Part shown: one piece after another, positions 52,018 through 60,970 of the stretch | Position numbering within the stretch: position 1 is the stretch's first letter | How the letters are laid out: every line of letters begins with the position of its first letter | Translations under genes and position numbers: made by a program | Notes under the pieces: model-generated | Told to the model about the DNA's origin: nothing | The model's input: only the letters and a program-made list of their open reading frames with translations | Database searches by the model: none | NCBI RefSeq assembly: GCF_042657065.1 | Contig: NZ_JBHSNF010000002.1 | Location: 806,001-870,000 of the forward strand | Source: Rhodanobacter ginsengisoli | GTDB taxonomy: Bacteria > Pseudomonadota > Gammaproteobacteria > Xanthomonadales > Rhodanobacteraceae | Reading direction: 5' to 3' | Length of the DNA stretch: 64,000 nt

Positions 52018-52821
52018 TCACTTCCCGCGTTCCGTCGCCTTGGCGCGTTGCCACAGCTGTTCCTGCTCGCCCAGGCTGCGTTCACCGAACGCCCCACCTT
52101 CGGCCGCTGCGAGCCGCTCCATCTCGCGAAAACGCCGCTCGAACTTCGCATTCGCATGCCGCAACGCCCGCGAGAAATCGACGCCGGCATGACGCGCCAG
52201 ATTCACCGTCACGAACAGCACGTCGCCGATCTCGTCTTCCAGCCGCGCCGGATCGGCACCGTTGGCGAACTCGGCGCGTACCTCTTCGATTTCCTCGGCC
52301 AGCTTGGCCAGCACCGGCTGCGGATCGGGCCAGCTGAATCCTGCGCTGGCAGCGCGTTGCTGCAGCTTCATGGCACGCTTCCATTCCGGCAATCCGCCCG
52401 AGACTCCAGCCAGCACGCTGTGGTCGACCGGGTCGCCCCGGCCCGCGCGTTCGACCGTCTTGATGTCCTCCCACGCCTGATTCTGTGCCGCGGCGTCGGC
52501 GTAGCGCACGTCGCCGAAGACATGCGGGTGGCGCCGCCGCATCTTCTCGCTGATCGCATGCACCACATCGGAGAATTCGAATCGCCCGGCTTCCTGCGCC
52601 ATGCGCGCATGGAATACCACTTGCAGCAGCAGATCGCCCAGTTCATCGCGCAGGTCGTCGAAATCGCCGCGGTCGATCGCATCGGCGACTTCGTAGGCCT
52701 CTTCGATGGTATAGGGCGCGATCGAGGCGAAGTCCTGCTGCACGTCCCACGGGCAGCCCCGCTCCGGATCGCGCAGGCGCGCCATGATGGCCAGCAGGTC
52801 GTCGAGGGTGTGGCGGGTCAT
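52018..52821 (-). CDS. mazG: Nucleoside triphosphate pyrophosphohydrolase MazG
   Basis: A protein of 267 residues from the ATG at 52821. It has two MazG domains. The first has GCPWDVQQDFASIAPYTIEEAYEV with ExxE12-28ExxD metal ligands, and the second has EEIEEVRAEF and EDEIGDVLFVTVNLARH. The segment HPHVFGD between them is also typical. MazG hydrolyses all NTPs/dNTPs and lowers ppGpp or removes abnormal nucleotides. A 136-base element with 18-bp inverted ends lies between it and cysQ. The length is normal for the family. Confidence 0.93.
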   Translation of the reverse strand: MTRHTLDDLLAIMARLRDPERGCPWDVQQDFASIAPYTIEEAYEVADAIDRGDFDDLRDELGDLLLQVVFHARMAQEAGRFEFSDVVHAISEKMRRRHPHVFGDVRYADAAAQNQAWEDIKTVERAGRGDPVDHSVLAGVSGGLPEWKRAMKLQQRAASAGFSWPDPQPVLAKLAEEIEEVRAEFANGADPARLEDEIGDVLFVTVNLARHAGVDFSRALRHANAKFERRFREMERLAAAEGGAFGERSLGEQEQLWQRAKATERGK

Positions 52822-52842
52822 GACAGGGGACGAGCAACGAGT

Positions 52843-52978
52843 GCAGAGGAGTGAGAAATGAGAGTCATCGATGATTGACCCCGCCCGAACTTGCTCATGG
52901 ACGCGCAACGACCGGGCAAGAGGAGCATATTCCGCTCACGTATCTTCGCCATTCCCCACCCATTTCTCACTCCTCTGC
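52843..52978. repeat. MITE-like element with perfect 18-bp terminal inverted repeats
   Basis: GCAGAGGAGTGAGAAATG (52843-52860) and its exact reverse complement (52961-52978) bound a 136-base unit with no open frame. It fills the gap between mazG and cysQ, leaving only 21 and 2 bases on each side. The interior has no REP-type palindrome. It could be a non-autonomous element or an intergenic repeat family. A hairpin of this size in the mRNA would also end or stabilise the cysQ transcript. Confidence 0.6.
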
Positions 52979-52980
52979 CC

Positions 52981-53796
52981 TTATTTCTCAACCGCCGCCT
53001 GCAGGCGCGCCGCCCAGTCGATCGTGCTGTCGCCGACCGCGACGAACTCGGGATTAAGCAGCGACTCACCACGGTTGTAACGGAACGGCCGACCGGCCAT
53101 GTCCAGTACCGCACCGCCGGCCTCGTCCAGCACGCATTGGGCTGCGGCGGTATCCCACTCGCTGGTCAGACCCAGGCGTAGATAGAGGTCCGCCGCGCCG
53201 CGTGCGATGAGACAGAACTTCAATGACGAACCGAGCGGCAGGAGTTCGTAGTCGCTTCCGATCAGCTGCTGCAGAAGGGTACCCTGCGTGCCGCCATGCG
53301 AACGGCTGCCGGCCACTTGCGCCGGCGTCCCCAGCGGACGCGTGCGGATGCGCTGCCATTCGCCATCCACCGGCGTCTGCAGCCAGGCACCGTGTCCGTG
53401 CGCACCGATGTACAGCTCACCGGTGACCGGCGCCAGCACCACGCCCAGCACGGATCGGTGCTGATCGATCAGGGCGATGTTGACGGTGAACTCGCCATTG
53501 CGCTTGATGAACTCGCGGGTGCCGTCGAGCGGGTCGACCAGCCAGTAACGCGACCATTGCCGGCGCTCCGACCAGGCCAGCAACTTGGCCTCTTCCGACA
53601 GCACCGGCAGGTGCGGTTCGAGCTGTGCCAGTCCGGTCATGATGACCTGCTGGGCAGCCAGATCGGCAGCGGTCAACGGCGACTCGTCCGCCTTGGTCTG
53701 CACCGCGAAGTCGCTGTAATAGATCTCAAGGATGGCCGCACCGGCGGCACGGGCAATCTCGCCGACCTGGCGGGCAAGTTCCGGTGGCGTACTCAT
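52981..53796 (-). CDS. cysQ: 3'(2'),5'-bisphosphate nucleotidase CysQ
   Basis: A 271-residue member of the inositol-monophosphatase superfamily. LTAADLAAQQVI, WLVDPLDGTREFIKRNGEFTVNIAL and LTSEWDTAAAQCVLDEAGG are the metal and substrate motifs of CysQ, with DPLDGT as the metal site. It recycles 3'-phosphoadenosine 5'-phosphate made in sulfate assimilation. The start shares four bases (ATGA) with the nudE stop, as in many gammaproteobacteria. The second paralogue at 54360 is of a different subfamily. Confidence 0.92.
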   Translation of the reverse strand: MSTPPELARQVGEIARAAGAAILEIYYSDFAVQTKADESPLTAADLAAQQVIMTGLAQLEPHLPVLSEEAKLLAWSERRQWSRYWLVDPLDGTREFIKRNGEFTVNIALIDQHRSVLGVVLAPVTGELYIGAHGHGAWLQTPVDGEWQRIRTRPLGTPAQVAGSRSHGGTQGTLLQQLIGSDYELLPLGSSLKFCLIARGAADLYLRLGLTSEWDTAAAQCVLDEAGGAVLDMAGRPFRYNRGESLLNPEFVAVGDSTIDWAARLQAAVEK

Positions 53797-54353
53797 GAGC
53801 GCTGGAAGCGCCCGGCGAGGTATTCGCGGGCCATGAACAACGCGGCAATCGAGCGTCCCTCGGTCACGTCATCGCGACCGATCAGGGTATGCAGTTCGGA
53901 CATTTTCCACGGCACCACTTCAAGCTCCTCCGGTTCGTCGCCCGCCAGGCGCTCGGGGTAAAGGTCCTGCGCCAGTACCACGTGCGCCATATGGGTCATG
54001 TACGCTGGCGACAGCGACAGGTTGTGCAATATCTTCAGCTTGCGCGCGCCATAGCCGATCTCTTCCTTCAGCTCGCGGTTGGCACCCTGTTCGGCCGTTT
54101 CGTCCTGGTCCAGCCGGCCCTTCGGCAGGCCCAGTTCGTAACGCCCCACCCCGCCACCGTATTCGCGCACCAGCAGCACGGTGTCGTCATCGATCATGGG
54201 CACCATGATCACCGCGCCCAGACCGCTGCCTTTCAGCCGTTCATAGGTGCGCCGCACGCCGTTGGAGAACTCCAGGTCGATCTGTTCGACTTTCAGGAAG
54301 CGGCTGTCGCTGACGTCCCGCGTGGCATGGATGATCGGTGGTTTGCGCATCAC
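53793..54353 (-). CDS. nudE: ADP compounds hydrolase NudE
   Basis: A 186-residue Nudix enzyme (an ATG one codon later is possible). The Nudix box GRLDQDETAEQGANRELKEE matches GX5EX7REUXEE with Ile-Gly-Tyr next. RRTYERLKGSGLGAVIMVPM and LPKGRL are typical of the NudE group, which splits ADP-ribose, Ap3A and NADH. It overlaps cysQ by four bases, so the two are co-translated. Its start lies six bases from the end of the inositol-phosphatase gene upstream, so all four genes 55951 to 52981 are probably one operon. Confidence 0.9.
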   Translation of the reverse strand: MMRKPPIIHATRDVSDSRFLKVEQIDLEFSNGVRRTYERLKGSGLGAVIMVPMIDDDTVLLVREYGGGVGRYELGLPKGRLDQDETAEQGANRELKEEIGYGARKLKILHNLSLSPAYMTHMAHVVLAQDLYPERLAGDEPEELEVVPWKMSELHTLIGRDDVTEGRSIAALFMAREYLAGRFQRS

Positions 54354-54359
54354 GGGATT

Positions 54360-55151
54360 CTAGCGCGTGCCGCCGCCGGGGCGCAGTCGTTGCAGCGCCT
54401 GCGCATGAATGGACGGCGTCGCGGCCAGCACGCTGCGGGTGTCCAGCGTCAATGGCACACCGTCCAGATCGGTGAACACGCCGCCGGCTTCGCGCACGAT
54501 CACCGCCAGGGCGGCAATGTCGAGAATGTTCACATCCGACTCGATCACCAGATCCAGGCTGCCTCGCGCCAGCAGGTGGTAATGGCAGAAATCGCCGTAG
54601 CCACGGATCCGGTTGCTGTCGTGGATCAGCGCGCCCAGGGCATCCCAGCGTCCATCGGCGGTAAGCGTCCTCACGTTGCCGATGGAGATCGACGTCTCGC
54701 CGATCGTGTGGGTGTCGGCCACCTGGACCCGCGCACCGTCGAGCCAGGCACCGGCACCGACGCTCGCCCACATCGTCTCGCCATACACCGGCGCACTCGA
54801 CACGCCGAGTACCAGCTCATCGCCATCCATCAGCGCGATCTGGGTCGAGAAGAACGGCGTACGACGCACGAAGCTCTTGGTGCCGTCGAGCGGATCGACC
54901 AGCCAAAGCAAACGTTCACGCTCGCCTTCGAGGCCGAACTCCTCACCGTAGATCGACGCCTGCGGCAATGCCGCCTGCAGGATCTGCCGGATCGCGCGCT
55001 CGGCCTCACGGTCGGCAATGGTCACCGGGGTGGCGTCGGCCTTCAACTCCACCTCGACGCCACGCCGCCAGTAGTGCTTGATCACTTCGGCAGCCGCGGC
55101 AGCGGCCTCGCGTGCGGCCGCCAGCGCCGCTGCGGCGATATCGGGATTCAT
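54360..55151 (-). CDS. Inositol-monophosphatase family phosphatase (HisN-like)
   Basis: A protein of 263 residues from the ATG at 55151, sharing four bases with gspN. The superfamily motifs are TPVTIADREAERAIRQIL, GEEFG, WLVDPLDGTKSFVRRTPFFSTQIAL and the C-terminal DVNILDIAALAVIVREAGG. Members with this pattern often act as histidinol-phosphate phosphatase (HisN) or myo-inositol monophosphatase. I call the family and not the substrate. It lies in a run with gspN upstream and nudE-cysQ downstream. Confidence 0.85.
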   Translation of the reverse strand: MNPDIAAAALAAAREAAAAAAEVIKHYWRRGVEVELKADATPVTIADREAERAIRQILQAALPQASIYGEEFGLEGERERLLWLVDPLDGTKSFVRRTPFFSTQIALMDGDELVLGVSSAPVYGETMWASVGAGAWLDGARVQVADTHTIGETSISIGNVRTLTADGRWDALGALIHDSNRIRGYGDFCHYHLLARGSLDLVIESDVNILDIAALAVIVREAGGVFTDLDGVPLTLDTRSVLAATPSIHAQALQRLRPGGGTR

Positions 55152-55951
55152 TTTTGTCTTGCGTCCTTGTCTGGCGATGGCACCGGCATGCCGCCGGCCA
55201 GGCCACCGTGGTGTCGGATATGCACGCTGCCGTCGCTGGATGCCGGCCCCAGCCGGGCCAGCCAACGGCGCAGCCGCGGGTCAGTCTGTCGCGCGCGCAG
55301 CGTCGCGTCCAGTCGCCAGCCGAGCGGGCTGAGCTGCAAATGTCCATCGGCCTGCAGGGGCCCGTTGCCCTCATCGCGCAGTTGCGCGCGGATCACTCCG
55401 TCCTGCGCCTGTGCCTGCGCCTCCAGCGCGCCAAGCGCAATGTCGCCCTCCGGCGTGCGGATGACGGCGTGCCGCCAGTGCGCCTGCGCCTGCAATTGCA
55501 GGGGCCAGCCACCCTGCAACAGGGCATGCTCGACCGTCAGTTCCAGTTCGCCCCGTGGCTGACCCAGCGACCCGGCCGCGTAGGGTGCCAGCGTGGCCAG
55601 CTCGGCGTGCAGCTGCAACCCATGCGCTTCGATACGGCCATCCGGCAGTCGTTGCACGCGAGCGGAAAAACCCAGTTGTGGCCCGTCGAACGCCAGCTGC
55701 AGCCGCAGCTGGCCGAACAGGGCACGCCGCGACAACTGCCAGCGCAACTCGCCCAGCGGATGCCCGTCGATGGCCATGAGTTCGCCCGCGCGGCCGTCCC
55801 ACACCGTGCCCTGCACCTGCTTCAGATGCAGTCCATGCAATCGCGATTCGATCCAGGGCATGGCCCAGCGCGCCGGCAGGAACCACAGCAGCAAGGCCGC
55901 GACCGACACCACTGCAGAGAGACCGAGCAGCCATTTTCGCGAAGACTTCAA
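55148..55951 (-). CDS. gspN: Type II secretion system protein N (GspN)
   Basis: I place the start at a TTG (55951) giving 267 residues; the frame has no ATG near the hydrophobic N-terminus, and a GTG at 56005 is an alternative. One N-terminal span (KWLLGLSAVVSVAALLLWFL) is followed by a periplasmic beta-rich domain with VQGTVWDGRAGEL and LRWQLSRRALFGQLRLQL, characteristic of T2SN. GspN is a small inner-membrane accessory of type II secretion. Other gsp genes are not in the window, so this is an isolated member here. It overlaps the phosphatase start and is divergent from bioA. Confidence 0.8.
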   Translation of the reverse strand: MKSSRKWLLGLSAVVSVAALLLWFLPARWAMPWIESRLHGLHLKQVQGTVWDGRAGELMAIDGHPLGELRWQLSRRALFGQLRLQLAFDGPQLGFSARVQRLPDGRIEAHGLQLHAELATLAPYAAGSLGQPRGELELTVEHALLQGGWPLQLQAQAHWRHAVIRTPEGDIALGALEAQAQAQDGVIRAQLRDEGNGPLQADGHLQLSPLGWRLDATLRARQTDPRLRRWLARLGPASSDGSVHIRHHGGLAGGMPVPSPDKDARQK

Positions 55952-56018
55952 GCGTCGATTCCCGGGAATGTCCGTACGCGGACTTGAGCGTCCATCGTGC
56001 AGCACCGATGATAGCCGG

Positions 56019-57383
56019 ATGAGCAATCCCGAAAACAGCAATGCCGCCCTTGCCGCGCGCGACCTGAAACACCTGTGGCACCCATGCACACAGATGCACG
56101 ATCATGAAAGCGTACCGATGGTGCCGATCGTGCGCGGCGACGGCGCCTGGCTCATCGATGCCGATGGCCGCCGCTACCTGGATGGCATCAGTTCGTGGTG
56201 GACCAATCTGTTCGGCCATGCCAACCCGCGCATCGCCGCCGCACTGGCCGCGCAGGCGAGCACGCTCGAGCACGTGATCTTCGCCGGCTTCACCCACGAG
56301 CCGGCGATCGAGCTGGCCGAGGAACTGGTCCGCGTCGCACCGCCGGGACTGGAGCGGGTGTTCTACGCCGACAACGGCTCGTCGGCAATCGAAGTGGCGC
56401 TGAAGATGAGCTTCCATTACTGGCTCAACCAGGGACACGGCGAGAAGACCCGCTTCATCGCACTCAGCGGCAGCTATCACGGCGAGACGCTGGGGGCACT
56501 GTCGGTGAGCGACGTGGCGCTGTACCGCAAGACCTACGCGCCGCTGCTGCTGACACCCTTCCTGGCGCCCTCACCGGACAGTTACGAAGGCGAGCCCGGC
56601 GAAAGCCCCGCGCAGGTCGCGGCACGCCGCCTGCAGGACCTGCGCGTGTTGCTGGAACGTCACGCGCATGAAACCTGCGCGGTGATCGTCGAACCGCTGG
56701 TGCAGTGCGCCGGCGGCATGCGCATGTATCACCCTGATTACCTGACCGGCCTGCGCGCCCTGTGCGACGAGTTCGCGGTGCACTTCATCGCCGACGAGAT
56801 CGCGGTAGGCTTCGGGCGCACCGGCTCCTTGTTCGCCTGCGAACAGGCGCTGGTGACACCCGACTTCATGTGCCTGTCGAAGGGGCTGACGGCGGGTTTC
56901 CTGCCGCTGTCGGCGGTACTCACGACTACCCGCATCTATGAGGCGTTCTACGCGGAATACAGCGCCGGCAAGGCGTTCCTGCACTCGCACAGCTATACCG
57001 GCAACCCGCTGGCCTGTCGGGTCGCGCTGGAGACGCTGGCGATCTTCCGCGACGAACCGGTACTCGAACGCAATCGCCAACTCGCCGCACATCTGGCCAG
57101 GCGACTGGAGCCGCTGCGCGGGCATCCTCATGTGGCCGACGTGCGCCAGACCGGCATGATCGCGGCAATCGAACTGGTGGCCGACAAGGCCACGCGGCGC
57201 CCGTTTCCGTCATCCGAACGACGCGGGTTGCGCGTCTACCTGCATGGACTGCGGCAGGGCGTCCTGTTGCGCCCGCTCGGCAATGTGATCTATTTCATGC
57301 CGCCGTACGTGGTCACCGAACAGGAACTCGACCTGCTGGTCGACACCGCGATCAGCGGCATCGCGCGCGCAGTGACGGACTGA
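56019..57383 (+). CDS. bioA: Adenosylmethionine-8-amino-7-oxononanoate aminotransferase BioA
   Basis: A protein of 454 residues from the ATG at 56019. It is a class III PLP aminotransferase: HLWHPCTQMHDH is the substrate-specific BioA motif near the N-terminus, SSWWTNLFGHANPRI follows, and ADEIAVGFGRTGSLFACEQ holds the cofactor Asp. The PLP Lys288 is in LSKGLTAGFLPLSAV. It makes 7,8-diaminopelargonate in biotin synthesis using SAM as amino donor. No other bio gene is nearby, as in some Xanthomonadales. A terminator-like hairpin follows the stop. Confidence 0.94.
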   Translation: MSNPENSNAALAARDLKHLWHPCTQMHDHESVPMVPIVRGDGAWLIDADGRRYLDGISSWWTNLFGHANPRIAAALAAQASTLEHVIFAGFTHEPAIELAEELVRVAPPGLERVFYADNGSSAIEVALKMSFHYWLNQGHGEKTRFIALSGSYHGETLGALSVSDVALYRKTYAPLLLTPFLAPSPDSYEGEPGESPAQVAARRLQDLRVLLERHAHETCAVIVEPLVQCAGGMRMYHPDYLTGLRALCDEFAVHFIADEIAVGFGRTGSLFACEQALVTPDFMCLSKGLTAGFLPLSAVLTTTRIYEAFYAEYSAGKAFLHSHSYTGNPLACRVALETLAIFRDEPVLERNRQLAAHLARRLEPLRGHPHVADVRQTGMIAAIELVADKATRRPFPSSERRGLRVYLHGLRQGVLLRPLGNVIYFMPPYVVTEQELDLLVDTAISGIARAVTD

Positions 57384-57390
57384 GCCTGGT

Positions 57391-57416
57391 CCATGCCGCG
57401 AAAGCGGTCGCGCGGC
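57391..57416. terminator. Hairpin between convergent bioA and the small gene
   Basis: ATGCCGCG (57391-57398) pairs perfectly with CGCGGCAT (57409-57416) around a ten-base loop, seven bases after the bioA stop and 16 before the end of the gene on the other strand. No T run follows on either side, so it is an uncertain bidirectional terminator. Confidence 0.4.
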
Positions 57417-57431
57417 ATCCGGCGGGAAAAC

Positions 57432-57755
57432 TCAGTGTCCACCGCTGATGCTGGGATCGAGCATCTGCAGCGCGCGGGCATTGTTGATCGCACCGGTACG
57501 ACGCAATTCGTCTCCGCTGTAGCTGCGGCCGTGGACGGGCAGACACTCACCCTTTTTCGGTGGAATCAGACTGCCGGTATGGCGCAGGCAATCGCGATCG
57601 CCGGGCTTGACCAGGCGGTGGTCGGCCACTGCCGGCTTCTGGCTGGCATGGCTGGCCTGATCCGTGGCCGTCGGCGGCGTATCCCGGGCGACGGCGATGG
57701 TGCCGATGCCGAGACCAGCGATCAGGGTGCACGCGACAATGGATAACCTGAACAT
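57432..57755 (-). CDS. Small secreted protein of unknown function
   Basis: A 107-residue frame with a clear signal peptide (MFRLSIVACTLIAGLGIGTIAVA). The mature part has two cysteines in DRDCLRHTGSLIPPKKGECLPV, which suggests a disulfide loop, and ends with ARALQMLDPSISGGH. I do not recognise a domain. Such Cys-containing small exported proteins are common in Xanthomonadales. A ribosome site is not strong. It lies alone, convergent with bioA and divergent from rsmE. Confidence 0.55.
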   Translation of the reverse strand: MFRLSIVACTLIAGLGIGTIAVARDTPPTATDQASHASQKPAVADHRLVKPGDRDCLRHTGSLIPPKKGECLPVHGRSYSGDELRRTGAINNARALQMLDPSISGGH

Positions 57756-57927
57756 GACGAAGACCTCGTTGAGTTGCCAAGAGCCAGTCCCATGCTGCTC
57801 CCATCGAAGGCGTCAGGCAATCCTTGCCACCCGGTCATCTCACCGGCATTCAGTTTTGCCCGGCTTCAGGGGTTCTTTCGGCTGGCGAAAGCTCCGCTAT
57901 GCTTGAGGTTTATCGGTGAGCCGTTGC

Positions 57928-58662
57928 ATGCGAACCATCCGCCTCCATGTTGCCCTGCCACTTGCCGTCGGTGCCGAATTGCCGTTGCCGGCGCAGGCGA
58001 GCGAACACGCCACGCGCGTGCTCCGCCTGGTCGCCGGCGACCCGCTGACCCTGTTCAATGGCGATGGCTGCGATTACCCGTCCAGCATCCTCGTGACCGG
58101 CAAACGCGAGGTCACGGTGAGGGTCGAATCCAGACTGCTCCTGCACAACGAGTCGCCCTTGCCGCTGACCCTGGCCCAGGGCGTGGCGCGCGGCGAAAAG
58201 ATGGATCTGATCGTGCAGAAGGCGACCGAGCTGGGTGTCGTCCGCATCGTGCCGCTGCTGACCGAGCGCTCGGAAGTGAAACTGGATGCCGCCCGCGCCG
58301 AAAAGCGCCTGGCGCACTGGCGCGCCGTGGCAGCCAGTGCCTGCGAGCAGAGTGGCCGTGCGTGCGTGCCCGAGATCACTCCGGCGACGCCGTTGCCGGT
58401 CTGGCTGGGCAGCCTGGCCGAAGACGGTGCGCTGCGCCTGGCGCTGCTGCCCGAAGCCTCCCGCTCGTCCCGCGAGTTGCGATTCCCTGCCGCTGGCGGC
58501 CTGCTGGTGGTCGGCCCGGAAGGTGGCCTGGGTGAACGTGATGTGGGCGCCTTGACGGCCGCCGGCTTCGATGGCCTGCGACTGGGGCCGCGCATCCTGC
58601 GTACCGAGACGGCGGGGCTGGCCGCGCTGGCAGCTTTGCAGGCATTGCACGGCGACGGTTAG
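57928..58662 (+). CDS. rsmE: 16S rRNA (uracil(1498)-N(3))-methyltransferase
   Basis: I use the ATG at 57928 (244 residues); a GTG at 57916 is possible. The SPOUT-class methyltransferase RsmE is shown by the N-terminal PUA-like part (EHATRVLRLVAGDPLTLFNGDG), QGVARGEKMDLIVQKATELGV, PLLTERSEV and the C-terminal knot with VVGPEGGLGERDV and LGPRILRTETA. It methylates U1498 of 16S rRNA. TATGCT at 57897 may be its -10 hexamer. The chpC gene ends just beyond its stop, convergent. Confidence 0.94.
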   Translation: MRTIRLHVALPLAVGAELPLPAQASEHATRVLRLVAGDPLTLFNGDGCDYPSSILVTGKREVTVRVESRLLLHNESPLPLTLAQGVARGEKMDLIVQKATELGVVRIVPLLTERSEVKLDAARAEKRLAHWRAVAASACEQSGRACVPEITPATPLPVWLGSLAEDGALRLALLPEASRSSRELRFPAAGGLLVVGPEGGLGERDVGALTAAGFDGLRLGPRILRTETAGLAALAALQALHGDG

Positions 58663-58679
58663 ACCGGCGGCGTCCTGCC

Positions 58680-59216
58680 TCAATCCGCCGCGTCGGAAGA
58701 CTCGGGCAACTCCGACGACGCGTCGGACTCCACGGATGCGGTCAGCTCGGTATCGTCGAGCAGATCCAGCAATTCGGCTTCGATCCATTCCAGGTCCGGG
58801 ATCATCGCCACGTCATCGCGCACCAGCACGTGCGCACGCACGCCCGGCGGCAATGCGCTGCCGTCGTGGGTCGGAATGATCAATTCGGCATTCAACGTGG
58901 TCAGTCGCGGAAAACCCTGGGTCAACACCGCGATGAACGGCAGTTTCGGGTTGCCGCCGAGCGCCTTCAGCACGGCCACGCGAACGCTCAGCTCGGCGTC
59001 CCCTTCCTCGGTCCCGGTCAGGCGGGTAAACGACACCAGCGGCACACGCCAGCCACGCCAGGCAATGCGACCCACCAGCCACTCCGGCGCCCCGGCCACC
59101 GGCTCGGGTGTGCTCTGGGTGATCACCTCGGCGATGGTGGCATTGGGCAGCAGCAGACGCAGGTTGCCGACGGGCACCAGAACGCAACGGATTTCACGCG
59201 GCAGCGGATCATTCAT
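58680..59216 (-). CDS. chpC: CheW-domain protein of the Pil-Chp system (ChpC-like)
   Basis: A protein of 178 residues from the ATG at 59216. A single CheW domain has IRCVLVPVGNLRLLLPNATIAEVI, then VGRIAWRGWRVPLVSF and the short hydrophobic repeats. The acidic C-terminal tail (DLLDDTELTASVESD) extends about 30 residues. It is downstream of the CheB-like gene, with four shared bases, and is the last gene of the Chp operon in view. ChpC in Pseudomonas couples extra receptors to ChpA. I name it by position and domain. Confidence 0.8.
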   Translation of the reverse strand: MNDPLPREIRCVLVPVGNLRLLLPNATIAEVITQSTPEPVAGAPEWLVGRIAWRGWRVPLVSFTRLTGTEEGDAELSVRVAVLKALGGNPKLPFIAVLTQGFPRLTTLNAELIIPTHDGSALPPGVRAHVLVRDDVAMIPDLEWIEAELLDLLDDTELTASVESDASSELPESSDAAD

Positions 59217-60970
59217 GGAAACACCTCGAGCAGGTGCGCCACCAGTTCGGGCGGCGTACCGGAAAAACTGACCAGTCGTTCGGCAAATATTCCGCTGACC
59301 ATGTCGGCAAAATGTTCTCCGGACGACGACTCTACCCATACCTCGCCGCCGCGATCATGGATCGCCTGCGCGCCGGCAACCGCATCATTGCCGCGCCCGG
59401 CGAACACGATCGCCAACGCGTCACGACCGAACGCACTCGCCGCCATCGTGAAGCTGGTGTCGATCGAGGGATCCCCCGTCGCCTCCTGCCCGATGGGCTG
59501 CAGCTCGACGATGCCATCGCGACGCAAGCGCACTTGCTGCCCTGCGGGAACGACCAGCACCTCGCCAACCCTGGCGCGACTGCCTTGCCGAGCCAGCTGA
59601 ACCGGCAAGGCGCAGTGTGCGGCGAACCGCTCCACCAGCGCCACATCCGACTGCTGACCCAGATGCTGGGTGTGCAGGAAGGTCAATCTCGCGGTCGATG
59701 GCAGTGCGCCAAGGAAGGCACAGACCGATTCGACGCCATCGACCGCCGCACCGAGCAGCACGACGCGGCTCAGCGCCGAACCCAGTTCGTCGAGCACCAT
59801 CTCGTGTTCATGCACATAGGGCTGTGGCGCGATCGCTTCCTCTATCGACATCAGTTCGAGGCTCATCTTCGGCTCGAACTCGGGTGCGCTCGGCTCGACA
59901 TCCGGCGCAAGAAAATCGGCCGCCGTCATTTTCACGATGCCGAACGCCGTGGCGTCGGGCTCTCCGGTGGCGTTGGACGCAGCCGAAGGTGCCTCGTCAT
60001 CCAGCAGCGCCCAGCCATCCGGCGCACGCACCGACGGGGGGTTCGCGGGAATGACCGGCTCGGCTGCCGCGGCGGGCGTCGTGGTGATCGACGGATCGGT
60101 CATCGTCGACAATTGCAGATGATCCAGCTGGAACGCTGGCGGTGTCGCTCCTGACGATGTCTCGCTGGATTCGTCCGGCAATGGGCGGTGCTGGCCCGTC
60201 GAATCCGATGACTGTTCCGGGTCGGGCGATGTCGCCGGCGCGCCAAAGTTGCCGTCATGCAGGGGCGGCAACTCATCTTCGTCGAGGTAACGCAGACCGG
60301 GACCGGTCGTGTCTTCATCATCCATCTGCAGTTCGCCGGAAGCCAGCAGGGCCTCCAGTTCGCTCGCCAGGTTTTCCGATTCGGCCGCCGCATCCTGTTC
60401 GTGCTGGCCGTCGGTGGCATCGGGCATCGGGAAATCCGATTCCGACCCCGCGTCCGGCTCCGGCTCTTGTACCGCTACCGGAACCGGGTCCTGCGGCATT
60501 TCCGCGAGCGCCGGTTCCACGTCGGGATCGGCGAATGCCGCAACCGGCTCATCCGCCTTGGGCGCAGCGGTCTGCACCGGTGGGGTGGAAGGCAATTCGA
60601 CCACACGGGCCTCTTCGGGTCGTGGCGGATCGACATCGGCGATCGCCAGGACCTTGGCCGCCAGATGCCGCGCCCAACGCGCGCGATCCCAGCCGAGCAG
60701 CGTACGGCTGGCCTGCGCATCGTTGAAGACCAGTCGCGGGCGGTCGCCTTCGATCAACTCGTACAGGTGATCGAGTGCGTCGTCGGCACTGTCGTCCAGG
60801 TTGACCACCAGCACATCGACGCCAGCATCCTGCAGCAACTCGCGACTCAGGCTGGACACTTCGCCCTCGTGAACGATCCGTGCACCGCGCTCGCTCAACG
60901 CGTCGCGCAGGTGGCCACCCAGCTCGGTATCGTCGAAGAGCAGGGCAACCGCCGGAGCCAGATCAGTCAT
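59213..60970 (-). CDS. chpB: ChpB-like CheB homologue lacking the catalytic Ser
   Basis: A protein of 585 residues from the ATG at 60970. The N-terminal 115 residues resemble a receiver (VALLFDDTELGGHLRDAL, VVNLDDS). A long acidic, Pro-rich linker (120-365) follows, then a CheB methylesterase-like domain. In CheB the nucleophile is in GASTGG. Here the aligned stretch is VVLLGAAVDGVESV, with Ala for Ser. The His is in HTQHL and the Asp in AGRGNDAVAG. So the enzyme is probably inactive or has a new role in receptor control. It overlaps chpA by eight bases and the CheW-like gene by four. Confidence 0.82.
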   Translation of the reverse strand: MTDLAPAVALLFDDTELGGHLRDALSERGARIVHEGEVSSLSRELLQDAGVDVLVVNLDDSADDALDHLYELIEGDRPRLVFNDAQASRTLLGWDRARWARHLAAKVLAIADVDPPRPEEARVVELPSTPPVQTAAPKADEPVAAFADPDVEPALAEMPQDPVPVAVQEPEPDAGSESDFPMPDATDGQHEQDAAAESENLASELEALLASGELQMDDEDTTGPGLRYLDEDELPPLHDGNFGAPATSPDPEQSSDSTGQHRPLPDESSETSSGATPPAFQLDHLQLSTMTDPSITTTPAAAAEPVIPANPPSVRAPDGWALLDDEAPSAASNATGEPDATAFGIVKMTAADFLAPDVEPSAPEFEPKMSLELMSIEEAIAPQPYVHEHEMVLDELGSALSRVVLLGAAVDGVESVCAFLGALPSTARLTFLHTQHLGQQSDVALVERFAAHCALPVQLARQGSRARVGEVLVVPAGQQVRLRRDGIVELQPIGQEATGDPSIDTSFTMAASAFGRDALAIVFAGRGNDAVAGAQAIHDRGGEVWVESSSGEHFADMVSGIFAERLVSFSGTPPELVAHLLEVFP

